A stretch of DNA of 39,280 nucleotides from Syntrophobacteraceae bacterium (lineage in GTDB: Bacteria > Desulfobacterota > Syntrophobacteria > Syntrophobacterales > Syntrophobacteraceae). Positions 32,915 to 39,280 of this stretch are shown here, in pieces (the first letter of the stretch is position 1; each line of letters opens with the position of its first letter). Made by a program: the position numbers and the translations under genes. The notes under the pieces are model-generated. The model had not been told where the DNA came from and made no database searches. It saw nothing but the letters and a program-made list of their open reading frames with translations. The stretch is taken from NCBI GenBank assembly GCA_003165235.1, contig PLSV01000115.1, positions 1,622 to 40,901 on the forward strand, read 5' to 3'.

Positions 32915-34312
32915 ATGATCAAAAAAGCCGTTCTTCAAAGCCGTTCTTTACTGGTGCTCCTTTGTTTTTTTATCATCACGTTGCACTTTGGAGCTTCTCA
33001 AGCCGCCGAACCGAAGGTCTTCAGCCTGGACCAACTTATCGCAATGGCGCTGGAGACCAGCCCTGAGTTAAAAATGGCCGAACAGGACATACTGGCGGCC
33101 AAGGGCGAATATAAAGAGGCGCAGGGCGGCCTGCGGCCGCAGATTGATCTTATAGCAACAGGCGGTCCGTCCGAAGACGCTCAATTCCCCACTGTCGCAT
33201 TGACGGGTAAAAACACTGGCGTGATCATTTCGCATGACGAAGGATGGGGGCGTATCGGTGTTTTCGGAAGGCTCGATTTTGTTCTCACACAGCCCCTCTA
33301 TACCTTCGGGAAGATATCAAACCTCAAAGATGCCGCCGCATTAGGGGTCGAAGCCCAGACAGCGGCCAAGGAAGAGCGGCGAAACAAGATCGTTCTTAAC
33401 GTCAAGGAGCTTTACTACGCATATCTAATAGCGTTACAGGGCAAGAACGCCGCCAGGGATGCCGACGCGTATATAGATGACGCCGGCAAACGCATCAAAC
33501 GGTTAATCGAACTGAAAGCTAAAAATGTTGACCCCAGCGATCTTTACCGGATGGACGCTTTTGCAGGCGAGGTTAAGGCTTTTACCGCCAAGGCCGAATC
33601 AGGGTCTCGCGTCGCCTTCGCCGCTCTACAAAAAGCAATCGGATTGCCTGAACACGAAGTACTGAGAATCAAAGAGACCGAACTGCCCAGGAATCCGCCG
33701 AACCTTGAACCTGAGGAGGAATACATCCAGCGCGCCCTCACAAGCAGACCTGAACTCCTGGAAGTGAAAAAAGGGGTTGAAGCTAAGGGCAAACTGACTG
33801 ACGCGGCCAAAGCCGACCTGTATCCCTCCATTTTTGCGGCCGCAGAAGGTTCGTTTGCCGGCGCACCCGACCGCGAAAAATTCGATAATACATACATACC
33901 CGATCAATTCAATCATTCTTACGCCGGAGTGTTTGCCGGGGCTCATTGGCATTTGGATTTCGGTATCGGAAGGGGAAAGCTCGACAAAGCCAGGGCCGAG
34001 TATCAGAAGATGCGCAATACTCAGGAATTCGCCGAAAAAAATATCCCCGTCGAGGTGGTGAAATATTACCAGGACGCTCTTGAAGCCGGCAAATCCTTCA
34101 CGGCTTATGAACAGGCGGCCGTTGGTTCACGCAGGTGGATTGTTACCGCTTTTTCCAATTTCGATCTGGGAATCGGCACAGCACGAGATATGTTCGACGC
34201 CATAGACCGTTATGGAAAAAACCAGGGTGAATATCTCCGGTCGTTGTACAATTACCACGTATCGCTTGCGCGTTTAGATTACGCAATAGGCAAAAGAACC
34301 GATATGCCTTGA
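32915..34312 (+). CDS. TolC-family outer-membrane protein, second copy
   Basis: This 465-residue protein has a signal peptide (LLVLLCFFIITLHFGASQAA) and two OEP repeats. It is only distantly similar to the TolC protein at 26749. Segments such as QLIAMALETSPELKMAEQDI, GGLRPQIDLIATG and LTQPLYTFGKISNLKDAAAL show the fold. It is followed after 69 bases by an RND transporter and then an MlaC-like protein, with no adaptor protein between. It may handle the same lipid substrate as those two, or pair with an adaptor encoded elsewhere. AAGG lies about seven bases before the ATG. Confidence 0.88.
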   Translation: MIKKAVLQSRSLLVLLCFFIITLHFGASQAAEPKVFSLDQLIAMALETSPELKMAEQDILAAKGEYKEAQGGLRPQIDLIATGGPSEDAQFPTVALTGKNTGVIISHDEGWGRIGVFGRLDFVLTQPLYTFGKISNLKDAAALGVEAQTAAKEERRNKIVLNVKELYYAYLIALQGKNAARDADAYIDDAGKRIKRLIELKAKNVDPSDLYRMDAFAGEVKAFTAKAESGSRVAFAALQKAIGLPEHEVLRIKETELPRNPPNLEPEEEYIQRALTSRPELLEVKKGVEAKGKLTDAAKADLYPSIFAAAEGSFAGAPDREKFDNTYIPDQFNHSYAGVFAGAHWHLDFGIGRGKLDKARAEYQKMRNTQEFAEKNIPVEVVKYYQDALEAGKSFTAYEQAAVGSRRWIVTAFSNFDLGIGTARDMFDAIDRYGKNQGEYLRSLYNYHVSLARLDYAIGKRTDMP

Positions 34313-34381
34313 AAAACCCCGCATGGGGCGCATATCGGATTTTTATATGAAAATTGTTGCAGGTCTCCGCCCAGGACAAGA

Positions 34382-37183
34382 ATGAATCTGCTTACGAGAT
34401 TTTCAAAAGACATCGTGGCTTGGGTCCTTCCCAGGCCACGTTTTATTCTGGCAGCCGCATTGCTGAGCGTAATCGTCTCGCTCTGGATTGCTGCTGCGCG
34501 GCTTGAAGTGCGAACCGCGCAGCTTGAGCTCATCTCCCCCAGACATCCCCTTATAGCCAAATCGGAGACGTTGGACGAATTCGATTTCCACGGTAAAACC
34601 ACCTTCGCGCTCGTCGTTCGAGGCCCAACACAGGACAGGGCCATCGAGTTCATGGACGCCATAGTTTCAAAAATCCAGGCCGACCCCGAACATTTTCAAG
34701 ACGTATTTTACAGAATAAATCCGGATGAGTTCAAGAAATGGATGCTGTATTACCTCAACAAAGCCGAACTCGTCAGTGTCAGGAACACACTCGAAAAGAA
34801 CTCCGTGCTAGTCCACAAGATGGCCGATGACCCCGACCTTCTCAATTTTTTCAGACTGGTAAACCAGGATATGGCCTCCAGGATGGTTGGCGAGTTTTTT
34901 ACCGGCTTTCTCGACGATGAGGCAACCCCGGAAGGCCCCGTTAAAGACGCCAATCCGTTGGACCTCGAATTTCTGATAAAGGTTCTCGATGGGTTTTCAG
35001 GATATCTTTCCTGCACACAAAAGTGTGTTTTCCCCTGGGCCTCACTTTTCAAAAGCGGGGCGTGGGATCTCGCAAAAGAAGGCTACCTTTGGGAAGGCAA
35101 AAAGAAGTTGCTGATAGCCGAGGTGATGCCCAGCAAAGTGTCCGGAGAGGTGAGCAAGACTCTGGGATCGCTTAGCCAACTGCGAAGTTATATACACGAA
35201 CTCAAGACATCCGGGTTCAGTGACTGTGAAGCCGGGGTCACAGGGCAGGAAGCCCTTAACGACGATGAAATGCAAACGGCAATGGCGGATATGACCAATG
35301 CGACCTGGTTATCGATGCTGGGGGTCATGCTGGTGATGGTGTTATTTTTTCGAGGGTTTCGCCATCCGTTGATAATCTCCATATCTCTTGCCGTGGGTCT
35401 GTGCTGGACATTTGGCTGGACGGCGGTTTTCATTGGTCATCTAAATATCCTTTCGATCGTCTTTGCGCCGATGCTCTGCGGTCTCGGAGTTGATTACGGG
35501 ATCCACTGGTTCGCCAGATTTGAGGAGGAAAGAGATCTGCTTGAGGGGACTCGCTCTGCGGTTATCAAAAGGGTCATGGATAAGTCAGGCCCAGGGATAA
35601 TGCTGGCGGGCCTGAGCACCGCATTTTCTTTCCTTCCCTTTATTCTTACCGGCTTTCGGGGATTGATGGAACTTGGCATGATAACAGGGATGGGAATTCT
35701 TTTCATCATATTGGCCGATTTCACGGTCCTGCCCGCACTGAGTCACTATCTGGCTGTCGAAAAGCCTCATTCAGGACGATCCGCCACTCGGGAAAATAAC
35801 AGGTATCTTCTGCGGCTTGACCCGAGGGGCGTACGAGCTATTATCGCAGCGGCTCTGATCCTCAGCATAGTGGGCTTCATCAGCGCTTCCCGCGTGCAGT
35901 TCGATCTGAATCCTCTGCGCCTCCAGCCCAAGAACTCGGAATCGGTCTATTGGGAAAAAGTCCTGGTCGAGAATTCCGACCGTTCGATAATTTCGGCGGC
36001 GGTCCTCACCAACTCGCCTGAGGAAGCAAAAACCGAATCGGCAAAATTCAGAGCGTTGCGCACCGTTACGGATGTGGACAACGTCTTCTCACTCATTCCT
36101 GAGAACCAGGAAGAAAAAATACCGGTTTTGAGGTCTATTGCTCTCCTGGTTCCCCAGTTGAAACCGACTGTTGCGCTCCCGGCTACGGAGCACGGCCGGG
36201 ACAATCTCGATGGGACAGCAGAAGCGAGCGATGGGTCATCCTATAAGGCCGGGTTGATCGAGGTCCTTCAGAGAATCAGGTTCAAGATGCAGGATGAACA
36301 GGCTGAGAAGTGGGGAGCTTCCAAGCCTCTGGTAGGACAAATGGTTAAAGTCAAGGAACTAATAGACAGGAGCGTCCAATCGCTCGACAATTCACCCGTT
36401 GAGTCCGAGAGGCTTTTCGAATACCGGCGGGGTTTTAGAAAAGATATCGTGGAGCAGTGGACCATGATAAAGGAGAGCTCTTCCGCTTCTCCAATGACTG
36501 TCCAGGACATTCCGTTGCAACTGAGGGACCAGTTTCTTCAGGAAGGCAAATACCTTATCAGGATTTATCCCAGGGAGTCGATCTTTGAGGAAGGAGCATT
36601 GACGCGCTTTGTCAACGACATCCAATCGGTAAATCCTGACGTCCTGGGCGACCCCATTAATCTGTATGTTTTTGCCTCGGCTTTCAAGCAAGCGTCAATC
36701 AACGCTTCCATTTACGCACTGGCGGCCATCGCGCTGCTTCTTACATTTACATTCCGAAGTTTGCGGCTTATGCTTATATCTATTATCCCACTTGCGGTAG
36801 GGACGATCTGGACGGTGGGCATAATGGGAGCAGCAGGCTTCGATTTCAATCTCGCAAACAGCATATTCATGCCGCTCGTGGTCGGGGCCGGCGTAGAATA
36901 CGGGGTGATCATTATTTATAGATGGAGAGAGGGCCGGGCAGGGTATGGACGCCTTCCTTTGAGTACGGGCAAAGGGGTCATCCTGGCTGCCTTAACCACC
37001 ACTATTGGCTTTGGCACGTTGATGATATCAAACCACAGGGGGATTTTCAGCCTGGGTTTTGTGGCGTGGGCGGGAAGCCTCTGTGTTCTTTTCGTTGCGC
37101 TGTTCATCCTGCCCGCAATCCTGTGTTTTATGAAGGAGCCGGCCCCGGTTGCCGACAAGGAGGCTATAGATGCCCAGCATTAG
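34382..37183 (+). CDS. RND/MMPL-family transporter (HpnN-like)
   Basis: This 933-residue inner-membrane protein has the two-fold RND plan of one helix, a large periplasmic loop and five helices, repeated. The first half has FILAAALLSVIVSLWIAAA, a loop of about 270 residues, then helices with LGVDYGIHWFARFEEE. The second half has a loop of about 300 residues and VVGAGVEYGVIIIYRWRE. Its size and layout match MMPL-type lipid transporters, including HpnN, which moves hopanoids to the outer membrane. With hopanoid-modifying genes 20 kb away and an MlaC/HpnM-like gene overlapping downstream, hopanoid or other lipid export is a reasonable inference. The stop overlaps the next gene by 14 bases. Confidence 0.88.
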   Translation: MNLLTRFSKDIVAWVLPRPRFILAAALLSVIVSLWIAAARLEVRTAQLELISPRHPLIAKSETLDEFDFHGKTTFALVVRGPTQDRAIEFMDAIVSKIQADPEHFQDVFYRINPDEFKKWMLYYLNKAELVSVRNTLEKNSVLVHKMADDPDLLNFFRLVNQDMASRMVGEFFTGFLDDEATPEGPVKDANPLDLEFLIKVLDGFSGYLSCTQKCVFPWASLFKSGAWDLAKEGYLWEGKKKLLIAEVMPSKVSGEVSKTLGSLSQLRSYIHELKTSGFSDCEAGVTGQEALNDDEMQTAMADMTNATWLSMLGVMLVMVLFFRGFRHPLIISISLAVGLCWTFGWTAVFIGHLNILSIVFAPMLCGLGVDYGIHWFARFEEERDLLEGTRSAVIKRVMDKSGPGIMLAGLSTAFSFLPFILTGFRGLMELGMITGMGILFIILADFTVLPALSHYLAVEKPHSGRSATRENNRYLLRLDPRGVRAIIAAALILSIVGFISASRVQFDLNPLRLQPKNSESVYWEKVLVENSDRSIISAAVLTNSPEEAKTESAKFRALRTVTDVDNVFSLIPENQEEKIPVLRSIALLVPQLKPTVALPATEHGRDNLDGTAEASDGSSYKAGLIEVLQRIRFKMQDEQAEKWGASKPLVGQMVKVKELIDRSVQSLDNSPVESERLFEYRRGFRKDIVEQWTMIKESSSASPMTVQDIPLQLRDQFLQEGKYLIRIYPRESIFEEGALTRFVNDIQSVNPDVLGDPINLYVFASAFKQASINASIYALAAIALLLTFTFRSLRLMLISIIPLAVGTIWTVGIMGAAGFDFNLANSIFMPLVVGAGVEYGVIIIYRWREGRAGYGRLPLSTGKGVILAALTTTIGFGTLMISNHRGIFSLGFVAWAGSLCVLFVALFILPAILCFMKEPAPVADKEAIDAQH

Positions 37184-37787
37184 GGTATGGAATTTTCTTT
37201 TTGCATTCTTTTTGATCGTGATCGGGACCGCCGGGCCTCTGAGAGCGCAATCCAGCGCTGCCGACAAGGTGCGTTCGGTGCTCGACAAGGCCATGGACAT
37301 CCAGACTAAGCCTGAACTCCAGGGGCCTGAGCACCGCAAAGAAAGGGCTGTACAGATTCGGAAACTGATTTCTGAAAATTTCCTGCCCAGGGAAATGGCC
37401 AGGGAGTCGTTGCAAGGCTATTGGGAGAAGCTTTCAGCAAACCAGCGCGAGCATTACCAGGAGCTTTTCACAGGTATTTTCACGGATTCTTATTCAAGGC
37501 GTGTTTTGGACTTCCTCAAAAAGGAGACAATCGAATACCCTGGTGAGACTCCCGAAGGTAAATACACAAAAGTGAGCACTATAATAATGCGAACCAATGA
37601 GCACATTCCAGTGGACTATATACTGGAGTTCAAAGAAAAGAAGTGGATGATCAGAGATGTGATAATTGATGGAGTAGGCACAGTCGAAACCTATCGTAAT
37701 GGTTTCGGCGCATTCTTAAGGAATAATTCTTTCGATGCTCTTATTCAGAGGATGGCGACTCAGAGAAGAGCCGGAGAGGGGCTTTGA
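37170..37787 (+). CDS. MlaC/Ttg2D-family periplasmic lipid-binding protein (HpnM-like)
   Basis: This 205-residue exported protein has a signal peptide (VWNFLFAFFLIVIGTAGPLRA) and the MlaC/Ttg2D fold, which ferries phospholipids across the periplasm. Family features are IRKLISENFLPREMARESL, YWEKLSANQREHYQELF, the TKVSTIIMR strand and WMIRDVIIDGVGTVETYRNGF. HpnM, associated with hopanoid loci, belongs to the same family, so with the RND gene upstream it may carry hopanoids. AAGGAGG precedes the ATG, and the start lies inside the end of the RND gene. A terminator lies 100 bases downstream. Confidence 0.9.
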   Translation: MPSIRVWNFLFAFFLIVIGTAGPLRAQSSAADKVRSVLDKAMDIQTKPELQGPEHRKERAVQIRKLISENFLPREMARESLQGYWEKLSANQREHYQELFTGIFTDSYSRRVLDFLKKETIEYPGETPEGKYTKVSTIIMRTNEHIPVDYILEFKEKKWMIRDVIIDGVGTVETYRNGFGAFLRNNSFDALIQRMATQRRAGEGL

Positions 37788-37888
37788 TCCCTCAAAAGCC
37801 ACACCCCGCGCCTTCCTTTCCCATGATGGATCACAGACTGAGCGAGCCATAAAAAATCACCTCCAAGCCTGCCGGGGCGCAAAAACAA

Positions 37889-37915
37889 AAAGGGCTGGCT
37901 TTTGGCCAGCCCTTT
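37889..37915. terminator. Bidirectional intrinsic terminator between the mlaC-like gene and the tRNA-Glu fragment
   Basis: An 11-bp perfect stem, AAAGGGCTGGC (37889-37899) with GCCAGCCCTTT (37905-37915), has the loop TTTTG. On the minus strand it is followed by TTTTGTTTTT, a strong U-tract, which fits the natural terminator of a minus-strand tRNA-Glu gene. On the plus strand it is followed by CGTTTTCT and can also end the RND/mlaC transcript. Confidence 0.85.
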
Positions 37916-37927
37916 CGTTTTCTCGAA

Positions 37928-37970
37928 CGTCCCCAGCCGGATTTGAACCGGCGTCGCCGGCGTGAAAGGG
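37928..37970 (-). other. 3' fragment of tRNA-Glu(UUC): probable attachment site
   Basis: Read on the minus strand, the 43 bases comprise the anticodon loop CTTTCAC (anticodon TTC), the 3' anticodon stem GCCGG, the variable bases, and a full T-arm (GCCGGTTCAAATCCGGC). They end with the acceptor strand TGGGGACG of a bacterial tRNA-Glu. The bases beyond (5' in the tRNA sense) do not pair with the anticodon stem and contain no D-arm or GTCCCCA acceptor strand. So the gene is truncated inside the anticodon stem. A tRNA 3' half left behind with its terminator is the usual mark of an integrase-made attachment site. Confidence 0.85.
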
Positions 37971-38173
37971 AGGGTGCAACCCCGCGCCAGCCAAGGATTT
38001 CAAGACATCGGCCCTGCTTCAGAATCCTTAAAATACATCAGGATACATGCCGAAAGATATCCGCCAGGATATCCGATCTCGTAGCATTTCCCAATATCTT
38101 ATACGGGTGCTTCCCTATCAAGGCAGGCACCGAGGGTAGCCTGTTTTCTGCCTCGAAACAAAGGAGTTTCACC

Positions 38174-38260
38174 ATGCATTCTGTATACAAAAAGGGGGAT
38201 AAGCCGTTGAACTTACTACACCTGACAAGAGGGGTTTTTGGGTATGGCCAGACGTCTTAA
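38174..38260 (+). CDS. 28-residue small open reading frame / leader peptide
   Basis: MHSVYKKGDKPLNLLHLTRG and eight more residues are preceded by AAGGAG (38161-38166) seven bases before the ATG, the best ribosome-binding site in this region. Its end overlaps the start of the next gene (38244) by 17 bases, so it could couple translation into the downstream genes. No homology is known to me. Confidence 0.4.
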   Translation: MHSVYKKGDKPLNLLHLTRGVFGYGQTS

Positions 38261-38459
38261 AACCTTGACCGACCTTCGACGATATGTTGCGGATCTCATA
38301 AACCGCGTGGAAGCCGGTAAGCTTGACCCTTCAGTCGCCGGGCGACTCGGTTACTTGGCGAACACCCTAAAGGGCATTATTGAAGGCTCAGACCTGGAAA
38401 AGCGGGTTGCTGACCTCGAAGAGGCTTTATTGAAGAACAAGAAACGAAAAGTTTGCTGA
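38244..38459 (+). CDS. Small helical protein of mobile-element type
   Basis: A 71-residue protein starting MARRLKTLTDLRRYVADLIN, followed by EAGKLDPSVAGRLGYLANTL and a C-terminal coiled coil (LEKRVADLEEAL). Small proteins of this look often precede phage- or transposon-type genes and suggest a DNA-binding or packaging accessory role, but I cannot name a family. The ATG 38244 is used rather than TTG 38238, with GAGGGG at 38229-38234 upstream. It overlaps the next frame by seven bases. Confidence 0.6.
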   Translation: MARRLKTLTDLRRYVADLINRVEAGKLDPSVAGRLGYLANTLKGIIEGSDLEKRVADLEEALLKNKKRKVC

Positions 38460-38659
38460 AGCGAATCATAAAATTGGAAAATAGTCCATCCTTCGAAAAA
38501 ATTAAACCTGCATTCATTGTAGATTTTGACAATGAAGGTTCAGAGGCATTGGTTCAAAAGTTCTTTCAAGAAAATCCTGACAGGAATGGAGAAAACACAC
38601 AATTCTATATTATCCATTTTGTTGTCTCGGACGGGAACGGAGGTCCGTATGTCCCTTAG
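38453..38659 (+). CDS. Small unknown protein
   Basis: A 68-residue frame starting with TTG at 38453 (MLKRIIKLENSPSFEKIKPA), followed by an acidic middle and a beta-like FYIIHFVVSD segment. It overlaps the stop of the upstream gene and the start of the downstream one by a few bases, as expected of a real gene in a compact cluster. The start codon is unusual and no domain is recognised. Confidence 0.45.
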   Translation: MLKRIIKLENSPSFEKIKPAFIVDFDNEGSEALVQKFFQENPDRNGENTQFYIIHFVVSDGNGGPYVP

Positions 38660-39062
38660 GAATAGAATTAACAAAATTGAGGAGGCTTGCAAAGACGATC
38701 ATCCGAGCGTCGAGCGTGTGCGGCGGGCCAGAATCAAAATAGCCGAGATGATATTACAAGCCAATGAGGGCCTTTTTTTTGGCGGGAATGCGCTGTCAGA
38801 GCGACCAGAAGACGAGCAGGCAGAACGCGCGGTATTGTTGGAAGAGGTGGGGGGACTGCGGCAATATATTTCGGATATCCGTGGCGGAAAATTTGATGCA
38901 GAAATTCGTGAAAGTCTTTCAAGGCCGCCAAAGCCGTTTAACGGCGATGAGAGGGCAAGGCGCGGCATTGCCATGCTTTGCAAATGTGAAGCTGAACACG
39001 AACGGCGGTTGAATTTTTGGCGTGCAAAGTTAGCAGACCAGGGAGCCGGAAATGTCGCTTGA
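38649..39062 (+). CDS. Coiled-coil-like protein, first of two tandem paralogues
   Basis: A 137-residue protein starting at ATG 38649 with GGAGG (38639-38643) five bases upstream. The open frame extends back to 38526, but the good ribosome-binding site and the match with the next gene set the start. It is charged and helical (MSLRNRINKIEEACKDD, VERVRRARIKIAEMIL, EEVGGLRQYISDIRGG). The next gene is a paralogue. Function unknown. It may be an accessory protein of a phage or integrated element. Confidence 0.7.
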   Translation: MSLRNRINKIEEACKDDHPSVERVRRARIKIAEMILQANEGLFFGGNALSERPEDEQAERAVLLEEVGGLRQYISDIRGGKFDAEIRESLSRPPKPFNGDERARRGIAMLCKCEAEHERRLNFWRAKLADQGAGNVA

Positions 39063-39280
39063 GGCCAGAATCACTAAGCTTCAAAGCCAATGCGAAATAT
39101 CCAATAGGAGCGTCGAGTCCACGCGTGCCGCCAGAATCCATTTTTGTCAAATGCTATTGAAAGCAAAAAGCGACCATGAGCAACAGATCGCGAAGTGGCC
39201 GAAAGACGACCCGGCAGAGCGCGCAACGATCCGTGAAGAGTGCGATGAGCTAAGGCAAGAAGTTGTGGACCTCCGAGCGG
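39052..39280 (+). CDS. Paralogue of the preceding protein, cut by the window end
   Basis: ATG 39052 (GGGAGCCGGAAATG context) opens a frame that runs to the last base: MSLEARITKLQSQCEISNRS, then VESTRAARIHFCQMLLKA, and later DPAERATIREECDELRQEVV. It aligns with the preceding gene (MSL..RI.K, SVE..R.ARI, M.L.A, AERA, EE...LRQ). Its start overlaps the previous stop by 11 bases. The 3' end is outside the window. Confidence 0.65.
   Translation, partial: MSLEARITKLQSQCEISNRSVESTRAARIHFCQMLLKAKSDHEQQIAKWPKDDPAERATIREECDELRQEVVDLRA

Larger units (their letters stand above)
37971..39280. mobile_element. Left end of a putative tRNA-Glu-integrated element (continues past the window)
   Basis: The element is inferred from the tRNA-Glu 3' fragment at its left edge and from the change in gene style to the right: short, overlapping, same-strand genes without recognised housekeeping roles. 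The first 200 bases (37971-38173) hold no gene. No integrase is visible in the window. It should lie further right, near an intact tRNA-Glu in the same orientation if the model is right. Confidence 0.6.

Noticed and set aside
37928..38010. Complete tRNA-Glu gene
   Set aside because: Only the 3' half is present; the D-arm, 5' anticodon stem and 5' acceptor strand cannot be found to the right of the fragment.
37943..38260. 105-codon frame across the element's left end
   Set aside because: Its first part runs through the tRNA fragment. Only the last 28 codons, behind a strong ribosome-binding site, are plausible as a coding unit.

Overview
The window looks like chromosomal DNA from a moderately GC-rich Gram-negative bacterium. 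It has outer-membrane TolC proteins, an MlaC-type periplasmic lipid carrier, HrpA and hopanoid-modifying enzymes. The gene repertoire, and the simple dispersed repeats between genes, suggest an anaerobic deltaproteobacterium (Desulfobacterota, perhaps Syntrophobacter-like). That placement is inference from gene content; no 16S or other marker is present.

Layout: 1-7.4 kb holds an ABC ATPase, a purine nucleoside phosphorylase (minus strand), a large DEAH helicase hrpA coupled to a Nudix hydrolase, and a small conserved protein. 7.4-10.4 kb holds an HD phosphohydrolase divergent from ilvN-ilvB (acetolactate synthase, small subunit first). 10.5-15.0 kb is a compact operon for hopanoid head-group modification (hpnJ, hpnK, a four-helix EamA/DMT protein, and a fused EamA-HpnI glycosyltransferase) behind a good sigma-70-type promoter. 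15.2-17.1 kb holds two chagasin-like (I42) protease inhibitor genes, nearly identical over their 3' two-thirds, flanking a convergent MNT/HEPN toxin-antitoxin pair.

17.1-21.2 kb is sparsely coding: a tandem-domain class III CoA-transferase behind a promoter with a palindrome, then a decayed comM remnant and about 700 bp with no visible gene. 21.2-25.8 kb has a secreted Calx-beta protein, a LysR regulator and an ABC-F ATPase. 26.0-31.0 kb is a HAD phosphatase followed by a TolC-EmrA-EmrB-type tripartite exporter; 31.1-32.7 kb is an M24 peptidase plus a small unknown protein. 32.9-37.8 kb is TolC / RND (MMPL) / MlaC-like, which resembles HpnN/HpnM lipid trafficking and may serve the same hopanoids as the 10.5-15 kb operon.

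At 37.93 kb a 43-base 3' fragment of tRNA-Glu(UUC), with its own terminator beside it on the chromosomal side, marks what looks like the left attachment site of an integrated element. From there to the window end are short overlapping genes of mobile-element character, including two adjacent paralogues, the second cut by the window edge.

A recurring theme is a set of simple, partly palindromic intergenic repeats. In at least four places they have entered coding sequence: the HpnI linker, and the C-terminal tails of HpnI, the ABC-F protein and the LysR protein.
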